Below are positions 45,595 through 54,102 of a stretch of 64,000 nucleotides of DNA, piece after piece. This DNA comes from Pseudoduganella dura (GTDB taxonomy: Bacteria > Pseudomonadota > Gammaproteobacteria > Burkholderiales > Burkholderiaceae_D), in assembly GCF_009727155.1 (NCBI RefSeq), contig NZ_WNWM01000002.1, forward strand, positions 5,952,001 to 6,016,000, given 5' to 3'. The notes under the pieces are model-generated. The model was not told the DNA's origin, made no database searches, and saw only the letters and a program-made list of their open reading frames with translations. Position numbers and translations under genes: made by a program. Positions within the stretch are counted from its first letter, which is position 1; every line of letters starts with the position of its first letter.

Positions 45595-46457
45595 GAATCC
45601 GCATGAGGATAAGCACCCACGCATTATTGCCGGTGTTCCTGGCCAGTATCTCGACTTTGGCAGTAAGTGCGTCCCCACAATTAACGACGCGTATCCCTGA
45701 GTGCCGTATGCCGTCGAGCACAGTTCTTCCCGGTAAATATTACAAACTGAACAAGAGCAGAAATGCGTTCGACTGGGTCCACAAGGCTACCGCCAACGAG
45801 CGTGTCGTATCCGGCAACGGCTGGGAGCGACCTGACAGCCGGAATATGAGCAACTGGTATGGCTTCTACCGCGTCGACCTGAACAACGATGGCATCTGCG
45901 ACTGGTACCTGAATGCGCTCTCGCCCATTTCCACCGGTGGCGATCGCGATACGATCAACACGCTGTACATTGGCGGTCCCACTGGCTGGGCGCGCATTGG
46001 TGCCGATATTCCCATGGACAAGCCGGATGCGCTAAGTTTCGGCAAAGCCTTCGATCAGCAGTGGCGCTTCACCTTTGGCGAAGAGCCGTCGGTTATTCAC
46101 GATATGACAACCAAGACCAATTATGTCATTACCGCACTGTACAATCGCCATGTTCGCCGCGCCTTTCAGCCAGGCTATCGCATCTACGAGTGGGATGCCG
46201 GCAAGAAGACCTTGATACTCCTGGATAAATGGGAACCTGGCTCCAAGGCGGCAGCGGTGTACGCTTTCTTCAAGGCAAATGGTGCGCGCATGCTTGAAGA
46301 GCCGACGATGGCAGATAGCGACACCATTAGCACATTCGATCCTCAAATCGAGGCTTACGAACTGATGCGATCATGCGATCCGAAAGGGTCACAGCGTACT
46401 TCCCCGGATTTGTTTGGTGCCGTGTCTAAATATCTATTGACGCGCTGCACGCCCTAA
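45591..46457 (+). CDS. Secreted immunity-like protein, paralogue 1
   Basis: The 288-residue protein has a signal peptide (ALLPVFLASISTLAVSA, cleavage near residue 27) and a mature part of unknown fold. It belongs to a family with two more intact copies at 48319 and 49389 and a remnant at about 47974. The family shares CRMPSSTVLPGKYYK, a DxNxDGxCD loop (VDLNNDGICDWYLNA), STGGDRDTINTLYIGG, and the core FGEEPSVIHD with KTNYVITALYNRHV and LLDKWEPGSKAAAVYAFFK. The loop resembles calcium-binding dockerin-type motifs. Its ATG overlaps the Rhs stop, suggesting coupled translation and a role as antidote to the adjacent domain. The immunity role is inferred from location. Confidence 0.75.
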   Translation: MRIRMRISTHALLPVFLASISTLAVSASPQLTTRIPECRMPSSTVLPGKYYKLNKSRNAFDWVHKATANERVVSGNGWERPDSRNMSNWYGFYRVDLNNDGICDWYLNALSPISTGGDRDTINTLYIGGPTGWARIGADIPMDKPDALSFGKAFDQQWRFTFGEEPSVIHDMTTKTNYVITALYNRHVRRAFQPGYRIYEWDAGKKTLILLDKWEPGSKAAAVYAFFKANGARMLEEPTMADSDTISTFDPQIEAYELMRSCDPKGSQRTSPDLFGAVSKYLLTRCTP

Positions 46458-46484
46458 TCAACCTGGCGCCGAATTGAACGATAA

Positions 46485-46890
46485 TTGATGCCAATTAATA
46501 CACGTCCATCATTTGTCGCGGCTTCATCGGGTCCACTGTTGCTCAACATTGGAGCCCAGACCTTTACTCGTATTGCTAGCTTTGCTGACTTCCTGCCGGA
46601 TTTCAGTTGGGCCGATCTCTCGGCTTGCAGGAGTCGCAGGAATCCCAGCCGCCGGCAGTATAAGAATCCCGTACCTATAACTTGCAACGCAGGTATGTTG
46701 ACCTTGATCAGGATGGCACACGCGAAGCGATAGATGTTTGAACACAACGGGTGGGTGGAGCCCGACGCCGCCGGCCCCGTGTAAGGTTTTGGACGATCTG
46801 CACATAATGCGAAAGAAACGATCCGTGCAGGGAACATGGGTACCTGCAACTATGTTTCTGACGGCGGGCTGGAGATGAAACCATTGAGGT
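46485..46890 (+). pseudogene. Broken copy of the 46898-47686 gene
   Basis: This region reads as a decayed version of the next intact gene. DFSWADLSAC in one frame matches EFQWIDLSSC. After a shift near 46660 the other frame gives ESRTYNLQRRYVDLDQDG, matching the next gene's ESYETYNIQRRYVDLDQDG. That frame then stops at a TGA where the intact gene has TGG, and the DNA keeps a diluted match past that point. It is therefore a degenerated duplicate with at least a frameshift and a stop. The upstream part (46485-46590) is less clear. Confidence 0.6.
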
Positions 46891-46897
46891 TGGATTA

Positions 46898-47686
46898 ATG
46901 AAATCCGAAATTTCTGTTAATTTTTTACGCTCCATCGCTATATCCATGATTGTTCTCATGGTGAGTGCGACAGTGCTCAATTTTGCATTTGCATCTTCTT
47001 CGGCAGACGTCGCTAAAGAATTCCAGTGGATCGATCTGTCATCCTGTAAAAAACCATCGAAATCCCCGCCTCGAGCGCAAAAAGAATCCTACGAAACGTA
47101 TAATATTCAACGTCGGTATGTGGATCTGGATCAGGATGGTGCCTGTGAAGTGATGGATCTCTGGATCGAACGATTGGGTGGAAACCCATCTCCCGGCATG
47201 CGTGTTTTGGAACAAAGCCATTTCAGATACAAGGGGGGTAATTGGCAGAAATATTCCACCTCTCCCACACTGAAATTCTATCCATATTTATTGCGTTTGT
47301 TGAAAACGGGTGAGACGGTTTATGTCGAGGCGCCTAGCGATTCTGATGTCAGTGACAATATCGTGTTGGGTATGCAAGAGATAAGAATATTCTTCCCGCC
47401 CGTATGGGACGAAACGCCAGGTTTCCTTGATGATCTTATCCTGAAGCCCTATCAGGGCAGGCCCGGCCCGATCCTGCAGGCATTAGCTGTTTTGTTGACC
47501 GAACGTTTTGCCCGTCAGGAGGCTGAGCCTGGTAAAAGGTTGGCTGGAAATCCGCGATTCCCATGGAGTCCGGACGAGGAGCAGAAGAAAATTCAGTGGA
47601 TACTGAAGGAGGCGAACCAGACTCTGCGTCCGGAGGAAAGGATAGCGGTTGATTCATCCGGGCTTCCGCTACTGCAGGAAAAATAG
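46898..47686 (+). CDS. Secreted protein of a second family in the Rhs locus
   Basis: The 262-residue protein has an N-terminal hydrophobic signal segment (LRSIAISMIVLMVSATVLNFAFA, residues about 10-32). The mature part starts with QWIDLSSCKK and contains YVDLDQDGACEVMDLWIERLGG, echoing the DxNxDGxCD loop of the 285-residue family. Beyond that loop the two families look unrelated, so homology is uncertain. The gene is more A/T-rich than the window average. A decayed second copy lies directly upstream. Its place among the immunity-like genes suggests a protective role against another toxin tip, but no direct evidence is visible. Confidence 0.65.
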   Translation: MKSEISVNFLRSIAISMIVLMVSATVLNFAFASSSADVAKEFQWIDLSSCKKPSKSPPRAQKESYETYNIQRRYVDLDQDGACEVMDLWIERLGGNPSPGMRVLEQSHFRYKGGNWQKYSTSPTLKFYPYLLRLLKTGETVYVEAPSDSDVSDNIVLGMQEIRIFFPPVWDETPGFLDDLILKPYQGRPGPILQALAVLLTERFARQEAEPGKRLAGNPRFPWSPDEEQKKIQWILKEANQTLRPEERIAVDSSGLPLLQEK

Positions 47687-47770
47687 TTCCCTAAAAGGAT
47701 GGGCAGTTTTATCTCGAATAATAATCACTATATTCATCAGTATGCTATCAGCCCGACGATACCACTCCTA

Positions 47771-47933
47771 GGGAAGCGCTGATTTATTGCTGGTGGATGA
47801 GATTAGTCTTGAAAAACGTGTCCAGCAAGACGCAAATGCCCTGTCATACCTAGGTATGGCAGGGCATTTGCGACGCAGTTGGGCGCGTTTTCTCATGGCT
47901 AAGATCGCCGCCATGAATAAATCAGCGGTTCCC
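47771..47933. mobile_element. Fold-back MITE-like element of 163 bp
   Basis: The element starts with GGGAAGCGCTGATTTATT (47771-47788) and ends with the reverse complement of the same with one mismatch (47916-47933). Its exact centre holds a 42-bp palindrome (47831-47872) in which 20 of 21 base pairs match. The arms between also resemble each other on opposite strands, so the whole element can fold as one imperfect hairpin. It encodes no transposase. The ends look like IS-family terminal repeats, but I cannot name the parent element. No clean target duplication is visible. Confidence 0.65.
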
Positions 47934-47973
47934 AAGGGTGCAATAAGGAGCAAGAGCGTAATCCAGACTACTG

Positions 47974-48127
47974 GCAAGCGTGCGTCTTCGATCGGCTGGA
48001 ACTCGTCAGCTAGCAAGACCAACTGCATCATTGCAGCGCTTTATAATCAGCATGTCAAATGCAGCTTTCAGCCAGGTTGCCGGGTTTTAGACTGGCACGG
48101 TGGCAAGAAATTGGTGCAGGACAAGTG
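47974..48127 (+). pseudogene. Remnant of a fourth paralogue of the immunity-like family
   Basis: The translation around 48014-48120 gives SKTNCIIAALYNQHV, SFQPGCRVLDWHGGKK, which aligns with KTNYIIAALYSRHV and GFYPGYRIFDWDAGKK of the intact copies. Just before it, GKRASSIGWNS lines up loosely with the GKAFDQQWRF region, with the FGEEPSV segment missing. The copy lacks its start, most of its N-terminus and its C-terminus. The MITE-like element lies just upstream and may have broken it. Confidence 0.65.
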
Positions 48128-48318
48128 ATTATCGGCGGTAAGGATAGCTCGGGAAAATTCAGATGTTGTCAGTCCATCCAGCGATTGTTTTTCTGTTAGC
48201 GCTATTGCGGCAGCTGCGGTCGTTGAATCAGACCTGAGCCTGAAACCATCGGCAACTGGGTTGCCAATACTGCCTGCATCGGGCCTGACGGACTGAACTC
48301 GGAGCACCAATACCACAA
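48128..48318. other. Gap between the remnant and paralogue 2
   Basis: No gene that I can support lies here. It may contain decayed sequence of the array, as the base composition is similar to that of the flanking copies, and promoters for the copy at 48319. Confidence 0.3.
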
Positions 48319-49185
48319 ATGAATTCTACCGTGAAAATATTCTTGCGCCCGCTGATGGCGCTACTGCTGGCCGGTACCTGTGCGGCAGCTGCCAGCGCGC
48401 CGATGCATTTGACGAACAGCATACCCAGATGCCACATGCCGCCGGGGAAGGTGCTGCCAGACAAATACTACAAACTAGAAAAAGGCAAGAATGCGTTCGG
48501 CTGGGTAGCGGGGGCCACGCGGGCCGATCCCGTTGTCGGCGGCGCGGGGTATGAACGCGTCGACGGCTCCGATATGCACGATTGGTTGACGTTTTATCGC
48601 ATCGACTTGAACGGCGATCGCATCTGCGACTGGTATCTGGAGGCATCGGCACCGTTTTCTACAGGTGGTGATCGCGGCGTAATCAATACGCTCTATATCG
48701 GTACTTCATCCGGTTGGACGCGCATCGGGGCAGAGGTGCCTCGTGATAAACCGGATTCGCCAGGCTTTGAGGTAAGCGGTGAGCAGGCGGAGGATTTCGT
48801 CTTCGGTGAAGATCCATCGGTCATCATGGACTCTTCCACCAGGATCAGTTACATAATTGCCGCCTTGAACAATCGAAATGCGGACCGGTATTCCAGGCCG
48901 GGGTACCGGATTTTTGCCTGGGATGCCGATAAAAAATCACTGCGACTGCTGGATAAATGGGAGCCCGGTTCTAGGGCGGCCGAGGTATATGCGTTCTTCA
49001 AGGTGCATGGCGCAGCCACACCTTCCAGGCGTTCGACAGGGAAAGCGGTTATCCATGACTACGAACCTGAGGTCGAAACCTTCGAGCTGGAGTTGATTTG
49101 CGAACCCGATGGCACTTCGGGATCTTCCGACGAACTGGAAGGGCGCATATCCAAATATTTGCTCGCTCGCTGCAAAAAGCACTAG
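48319..49185 (+). CDS. Secreted immunity-like protein, paralogue 2
   Basis: The 288-residue protein has a signal peptide (RPLMALLLAGTCAAAASA, cleavage near residue 27). It keeps the family features: CHMPPGKVLPDKYYK, the loop IDLNGDRICDWYLEAS (Asn-Gly-Asp here in place of the DG order), STGGDRGVINTLYIG, FGEDPSVIMD, and LLDKWEPGSRAAEVYAFFK. It is the most divergent of the three intact copies; SYIIAALNNRN replaces the NYIIAALYxRHV core. A GGAG lies 14 bases upstream, farther than usual. Its divergence fits a copy specialised for a different toxin tip, although that is inference. Confidence 0.75.
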   Translation: MNSTVKIFLRPLMALLLAGTCAAAASAPMHLTNSIPRCHMPPGKVLPDKYYKLEKGKNAFGWVAGATRADPVVGGAGYERVDGSDMHDWLTFYRIDLNGDRICDWYLEASAPFSTGGDRGVINTLYIGTSSGWTRIGAEVPRDKPDSPGFEVSGEQAEDFVFGEDPSVIMDSSTRISYIIAALNNRNADRYSRPGYRIFAWDADKKSLRLLDKWEPGSRAAEVYAFFKVHGAATPSRRSTGKAVIHDYEPEVETFELELICEPDGTSGSSDELEGRISKYLLARCKKH

Positions 49186-49388
49186 TATTTCAGAAACCGC
49201 CCGGGCGCCAGGCCGATACATCGGCATCGGGGCTGTTGGAGAATCCCAGCGGCCTTCGATGCCGGTTTTTGCAGGCTGCGTTGTTCGCCAGTCGCGATGC
49301 TGCTCGTGGCGGTTCTGTCGACCGCCAGCCTGCGCAATACCTCGCCTACGCCACGATAGGGCACTCCCGATCCTCTCCATAATCCCCG

Positions 49389-50243
49389 ATGAAGACCATT
49401 TTTTTCGTAGTAACCGCCGCTATCGCGGCAATTTCCTGCCCTGCGGCATTCGCCCGGGCAAGCAGACTGACGCTCGACATTCCCGAATGCCAGATGCCAC
49501 CGGGCAGGGTCATGCCTGCCAGATATTACAAGCCGGGGAAGAACAAGGGCATGTTCCACTGGGTAAGGAAAGTCACTGCCAGGGATTACGTCATCTCGGA
49601 AGGCGGATCGGAACGCGTCGAGGGATCAGGCATGGACGACTGGTATAGCCTCTACCGCATCGACGTGAATAACGACGGCACCTGCGACTGGTATCTCAAC
49701 GCGTCGGCCCCCATTTCCACCGGCGGCGACCGCGACTCGATCAACACCTTGTATCTTGGCGGCGCGTCCGGGTGGTCGCGCGTCGGTGCCGAAGTGCCGC
49801 TCAACAAGCCGGACGGACTTGGCTATGGCAAAAGCGCAGCGCAGCAGCACCGGTTCCTGTTTGGCGAAGAGCCATCGGTCATTCATGATGCCGGCAGCAA
49901 GACCAACTACATCATCGCCGCGCTGTACAGCCGTCATGTCCTGCGCGGTTTTTATCCGGGCTACCGCATCTTCGATTGGGATGCCGGCAAGAAAACGCTA
50001 AGGCTGCTCGATAAATGGGAGCCCGGTTCAAGGGCAGCGGAAGTCTATGCGTTCTTCAAGGCACACGGTTCGCGCGCGCCTGCGGCGCCATCGGCCGCGC
50101 CGGAGGACAGCATGAACACCTTCGATCCGGATGTCGAAGCTCATGAACTGGAGATGTCCTGCGATCCGGAGGGGCCTCAACGGTCTTCCCCCGACCAGTA
50201 TGGCGCCGTGTCAAAACACCTGCTGGCGCGGTGCAAGCAGTAA
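49389..50243 (+). CDS. Secreted immunity-like protein, paralogue 3
   Basis: The 284-residue protein starts with a signal peptide (IFFVVTAAIAAISCPAAFA, cleavage near residue 22). The mature part follows the family closely: CQMPPGRVMPARYYK, IDVNNDGTCDWYLNAS, STGGDRDSINTLYLGG, FGEEPSVIHD, KTNYIIAALYSRHV and LLDKWEPGSRAAEVYAFFK. It is the closest relative of paralogue 1 in the core, so these two may be the more recent duplication. Its C-terminus ends LLARCKQ, matching LLARCKKH and LLTRCTP of the others. No strong Shine-Dalgarno is visible before the ATG. It ends the array, convergent with the chemoreceptor gene. Confidence 0.75.
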   Translation: MKTIFFVVTAAIAAISCPAAFARASRLTLDIPECQMPPGRVMPARYYKPGKNKGMFHWVRKVTARDYVISEGGSERVEGSGMDDWYSLYRIDVNNDGTCDWYLNASAPISTGGDRDSINTLYLGGASGWSRVGAEVPLNKPDGLGYGKSAAQQHRFLFGEEPSVIHDAGSKTNYIIAALYSRHVLRGFYPGYRIFDWDAGKKTLRLLDKWEPGSRAAEVYAFFKAHGSRAPAAPSAAPEDSMNTFDPDVEAHELEMSCDPEGPQRSSPDQYGAVSKHLLARCKQ

Positions 50244-50332
50244 AGGACGTGCAGGGCACTTGAGGGAAAACGGGGCATGGCGTAAATCCGGGCTGCCGCC
50301 TGGTGGCCGTTAGCCCGTACCTTGCTGAAGGG

Positions 50333-52282
50333 TCAGGCCCCGATCCGGAACTCGCCCACCAGCGCCACCAGCGTGGCGGCCTGCTGCTGCAGGCTTTCCG
50401 CGGCGGCGGCCGCTTCTTCCACGAGCGCGGCGTTCTGCTGCGTCACGCCGTCCATCTGCACGATGGCCTGGTTGACCTGGCCGATGCCGCCGCTCTGCTC
50501 GGCGCCGGCGGCGGCGATCTCGGCGATGATGTCGGCCACCTGGCGCACGCTGGCCACCACTTCGTCCATCGTGGCGCCGGCGCTCTTGACCAGTGCGCTG
50601 CCGCGCTCCACCTGGGCCGCCGAGTCGCCGATCAACGCCTTGATTTCCCTGGCCGCGCTGGCGCTGCGCTGCGCCAGCGTGCGCACTTCGCTGGCCACCA
50701 CCGCGAAGCCGCGGCCCTGTTCGCCGGCCCGCGCCGCTTCCACGGCCGCGTTGAGCGCCAGGATATTGGTCTGGAACGCGAGGCTGTCGATCACGGCGAT
50801 GATGTCCACCACCTTGCTGGACGACGCATCGATCGCCGCCATCGTGTCCACCACCTGGGCCACCACGGCGCCGCCGCGCAGCGCCACGTCCGATGCGCCG
50901 GCCGCCAGCTTGCGCGCCTGCGCCGCGTTGTCGGAATTCTGGCGCACGCTGCTGGTCAGCTGTTCCATCGACGCGGCGGTTTCCTCCAGCGCGCTGGCCT
51001 GCTGCTCGGTGCGCGCCGACAGGTCGGCGTTGCCCTGGCTGATCTCGGTGCTGGCGGTCGCCACGCTGCCGGAAGTGTCGCGCACTTTCGCCAGCACGCG
51101 CTCGATCTTGGCGGCGAAGCCGTTGAAGCCGCCGGCGATCACGGCCAGCTCGTCGCTGCCCTTGACGGCGAGGCGCGTCGACAGGTCGGCGTTGCCGCCG
51201 GCCAGTTGCGTCATCGTGCCGGCCAGCTCGCGCAGCGGCCGCGTCAGGCGCCGCAGCACGGCGACCATGGCGATGGCGGCGATCAATGCGCACAGGGCCG
51301 AGGCGGCCAGCGTGTACATCAGCTGCGAGCGCGCCGGCGCCGTGGCCACGCTTTCCGGGAACGACAGGCGCACGGCCCATGGCGCGATGTCGTCATGCAG
51401 GCGCAGCGGGTGCAGCAGGTGAATAATGCCGCCCGCACTGTATTCGTGGGGCTTGCCGGAGCGGACGGCTTCCAGCGCCGCGGCCGGCATGTCGTCGGCC
51501 TTCTTGCCGTTGCGGTCGGCGATCGGGTGGCTGGCATACAGGCCGCCGTTCGATACGAGCGCCAGTTCGGCGCCGTCGAGCGTTTGCAGGCCGGCCAGGA
51601 TATCGGACAGCTTGGTCAGCATGAAGTCGCCGGTGACCACGCCGCGCACCTGGCCCTTGACGTCGACCGGAACCACCAGCGACGCGATCAGCACGTCCTT
51701 GCCATTGACGGGGTAGGCGTACGGCTCGGAGAAATAGCGCTTGCCCGTTTTCTTCGGCACGTCGTACCAGTCGTTCGCGCCCGGCGCGGTGCCGAACACG
51801 ATCGGCTCGACGCGCACGCCGCCGCCGTCGCCGCGGGTGAAGTAGGGCATGTGGCGGCCGCTGGCGTCGAAGCGCGGTCCCTGGCCGGCGAACTCGGCAT
51901 CCTTGCCGTCGAGCGCATTCGGCTCCATCGCGGCGGAAGCGCCGACCAGATCCACCGTACCCAGCAGCACGGCCCTGGTGAGATTGTCGACCTGGTCGCG
52001 GTTCAGCGCGGGACCGTCCGCCAGCGTGTTGCGCAGGCCGCCAGCCAGCGTGGCCACGGCGGCAAGGTTGGCGCCCAGGCGCCCCTGCACGGCACTGGCG
52101 GCTTCCGCCGCGCTGGTGCGCGCCAGGCGCATCGCCGCCTCGTGTGCCGTGTCGCTGCCGCGAATGCCGGTCACCGTGGCGGTGATCGCCAGGCTGACGA
52201 TGACGAGCGTGGACGCCGCCAGGCTGATCCGCGCGTTCAGTGACAACCCGCCTCGTGCGGGGTTGATTCGTGCCAGGTTCAT
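50333..52282 (-). CDS. Methyl-accepting chemotaxis protein with periplasmic dCache domain
   Basis: The 649-residue receptor has a transmembrane helix at about residues 18-40, a dCache-type periplasmic sensor to about 310 ([55 protein letters not shown]), a second helix at about 318-340, a HAMP domain, and the MCP signalling domain with the tip [20 protein letters not shown]. The end has a methylation-type helix and finishes EFRIGA, without a CheR-binding NWETF-type pentapeptide. The ATG at 52282 is chosen because GGAGAATCA precedes it; a longer frame begins at 52426. Confidence 0.92.
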   Translation of the reverse strand: MNLARINPARGGLSLNARISLAASTLVIVSLAITATVTGIRGSDTAHEAAMRLARTSAAEAASAVQGRLGANLAAVATLAGGLRNTLADGPALNRDQVDNLTRAVLLGTVDLVGASAAMEPNALDGKDAEFAGQGPRFDASGRHMPYFTRGDGGGVRVEPIVFGTAPGANDWYDVPKKTGKRYFSEPYAYPVNGKDVLIASLVVPVDVKGQVRGVVTGDFMLTKLSDILAGLQTLDGAELALVSNGGLYASHPIADRNGKKADDMPAAALEAVRSGKPHEYSAGGIIHLLHPLRLHDDIAPWAVRLSFPESVATAPARSQLMYTLAASALCALIAAIAMVAVLRRLTRPLRELAGTMTQLAGGNADLSTRLAVKGSDELAVIAGGFNGFAAKIERVLAKVRDTSGSVATASTEISQGNADLSARTEQQASALEETAASMEQLTSSVRQNSDNAAQARKLAAGASDVALRGGAVVAQVVDTMAAIDASSSKVVDIIAVIDSLAFQTNILALNAAVEAARAGEQGRGFAVVASEVRTLAQRSASAAREIKALIGDSAAQVERGSALVKSAGATMDEVVASVRQVADIIAEIAAAGAEQSGGIGQVNQAIVQMDGVTQQNAALVEEAAAAAESLQQQAATLVALVGEFRIGA

Positions 52283-52616
52283 TGATTCTCCGAAGCCGCG
52301 CGGGCCAGTTCTATCCAATCGGCAATAGTAGCCCCGGGCCGGCGTGGATTCGACGGATCTTGAAAAGCTGGCCATGCATTTCGCTATCGAGTGCGTCGCC
52401 ACTACAACACAGTGGTAAAGCGTCATTGATAGCGTGCCAACGTGTTGTCAGTGCGGCAGCGGTTTGTCGCGGATGGGCTCGGCTATAGCCGAGTCGCATG
52501 GCGCGGCGCCGCGCGCGCGCCGAGCCGGTCCGTTCCTCCCGACGGGTAATTTTCTTCAATACAGCCCGTGCGCCGGTCCGTATCGTCGTGCTTTCAACCT
52601 TGCCGGAGCACGATGC
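52283..52616. other. Divergent region before the LysE gene
   Basis: The 334-bp gap contains no gene I can support. Its one feature is the perfect 16-bp palindrome listed at 52478. Confidence 0.4.
52478..52493. promoter_or_regulatory. Perfect 16-bp palindrome upstream of the LysE gene
   Basis: CTCGGCTATAGCCGAG reads the same on both strands and lies about 123 bp before the LysE ATG. It could be a regulator binding site, but no regulator can be tied to it. Confidence 0.3.
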
Positions 52617-53204
52617 ATGACCCTCTACCTGTCGATGGCCGCCTTTGCGCTGGCCTCATCCATTTCACCGGGCCCGGTCAACATCGTGGCGCTGGGTGCC
52701 GGCGCGCAGCATGGCCTGGCGGCCAGCATGCGCCATGTGACCGGCGCCACGATCGGGTTCACCGTCCTGCTGCTGCTCACGGGCCTGGGACTGTACGAGT
52801 TGATGGCCGGCCGGCCGCAACTGGTCGACGCGATCCGGTGGTGCGGCATCGCCTTCCTGTTGTACCTGGCGTGGCGGCTGGCCGCCGACGACGGCGAACT
52901 GTCGTTCGAGGCGGCCGCGCGAGGGCCGTCGCTGCTGGCCGGCGCGGCGATGCAGTGGCTGAACCCGAAGGCGTGGCTGGCCGCCGTGTCCGGCATGGGC
53001 GCGTTCGCGGCCAGCGGGGATGCCATCCTCGTCTGGCGCTTTGCCGCGATCTACTTCGTGGTCTGCTACCTGTCGATCGCTTGCTGGGCATGGGCCGGCG
53101 CGGTGCTGCGCGGGTATCTGTCGGATCCGGCACGCATGCGCCTGTTCAACCGCGCGATGGCCCTGCTGCTCGCGGCGAGCGCGGCCTGGCTGATGCTGCA
53201 ATAG
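52617..53204 (+). CDS. LysE family amino-acid exporter
   Basis: The 195-residue inner-membrane protein has five or six hydrophobic segments, and the LysE signature is clear at the N-terminus (ALASSISPGPVNIVALGAG). QWLNPKAWLAAVSGMGAF is the second conserved motif of this family. Members export amino acids or similar small molecules such as homoserine lactones or azetidine; the substrate is not known here. The ATG at 52617 has GGAGC about 8 bases upstream. It is convergent with the AraC gene downstream, which may regulate it. Confidence 0.88.
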   Translation: MTLYLSMAAFALASSISPGPVNIVALGAGAQHGLAASMRHVTGATIGFTVLLLLTGLGLYELMAGRPQLVDAIRWCGIAFLLYLAWRLAADDGELSFEAAARGPSLLAGAAMQWLNPKAWLAAVSGMGAFAASGDAILVWRFAAIYFVVCYLSIACWAWAGAVLRGYLSDPARMRLFNRAMALLLAASAAWLMLQ

Positions 53205-53276
53205 GAGGCCCGGCCGGCGTGGCCGCTTCGGTCCGGCTGCACCGGTCCGGCGACCGCATGCCGCAGGCGGGCCGGT

Positions 53277-54089
53277 TCAGGCCCGTTTCCTGTACTGCCC
53301 CGGCGTGGCCGCCACGTGCCGCTTGAAGGCGCGTTGCAGGTGCGCCTGGTCGGCGAAGCCGGCGGCCAGCGCCACGTCGGCGATGGCGTGGCCGCGCCGC
53401 AGCCGCTCGCGGCAATACTGGATACGGCAATCGACCAGGTAGGCATGGGGCGTCATGCCGTAGCGCGCCTTGAACGCGCGGATCAGGTAGGACGGCGACA
53501 GCTCCGCGGCCGCGCAGATGTCGCCGAGTGTCGGCGCGCCGGTGCGGTTGTCGCGCAGGTACTCGGCGGCGCGCGACACCCGGTGGTCGGGACGCTGCCG
53601 CACGGCGGACGCCGGCTGCAGCGTATCGTGCATGTATGCGAAGAAGTCCAGCGCGCTGCCCTGTTTTTCCAGCGCCCCGGCGGCCGGGTCCACGCACAGC
53701 GCATACAGACCTTCGAGCCGCGCGTACAGGCCGGCGGACACGCTCGCGATGGCGGAGTAGGGCTGGAACGGCGTGCCACCGCCATGTTCCGGATCGCCCT
53801 GCAGCCCGGCCAGCCAGCGGCTGTCCACATGGAACATCCGGTACGACCATGGCTCGTCGCCCAGCGGATTGCAGGCATGCACATCGCCGGGGTTCATCAG
53901 CACTACCGTACCGGCCCGCACGCGCTCGTGCGCGCGGCCATTCTGGTACACGCTTTCGCCACCGGTGACCGGGCCGATCGAAAACGTTTCGTGCGAATGT
54001 TTCACATAGCAGATGTCGCGCCCATCGTCGATGGCCCGCGCTTCGAGGAAAGGGAGCGCATCGTCGCGCCAGAATGTCGGTGTGCTCAT
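53277..54089 (-). CDS. AraC-family transcriptional regulator
   Basis: The 270-residue protein has an N-terminal cupin sensor (residues about 15-150, with HSHETFSIG and VVLMNPGDVHAC) and a C-terminal pair of helix-turn-helix motifs. The latter include TLGDICAAAELSPSYLIRAFK and IADVALAAGFADQAHLQRAFKRH followed by ATPGQYR, the AraC signature. The architecture is that of regulators paired with LysE-type exporters, and the neighbouring LysE gene ends 72 bp away in the convergent direction. Its start is taken at ATG 54089; the kinase gene upstream ends 13 bp away on the same strand. Confidence 0.9.
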   Translation of the reverse strand: MSTPTFWRDDALPFLEARAIDDGRDICYVKHSHETFSIGPVTGGESVYQNGRAHERVRAGTVVLMNPGDVHACNPLGDEPWSYRMFHVDSRWLAGLQGDPEHGGGTPFQPYSAIASVSAGLYARLEGLYALCVDPAAGALEKQGSALDFFAYMHDTLQPASAVRQRPDHRVSRAAEYLRDNRTGAPTLGDICAAAELSPSYLIRAFKARYGMTPHAYLVDCRIQYCRERLRRGHAIADVALAAGFADQAHLQRAFKRHVAATPGQYRKRA

Positions 54090-54102
54090 GGAATCAGGTT
54101 GT

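Noticed and set aside
47787..48128. 113-residue open frame spanning the MITE-like element and the paralogue remnant
   Set aside because: Its first half is translated from the fold-back element and the second half is a gene remnant; there is no sign that it is a real protein.
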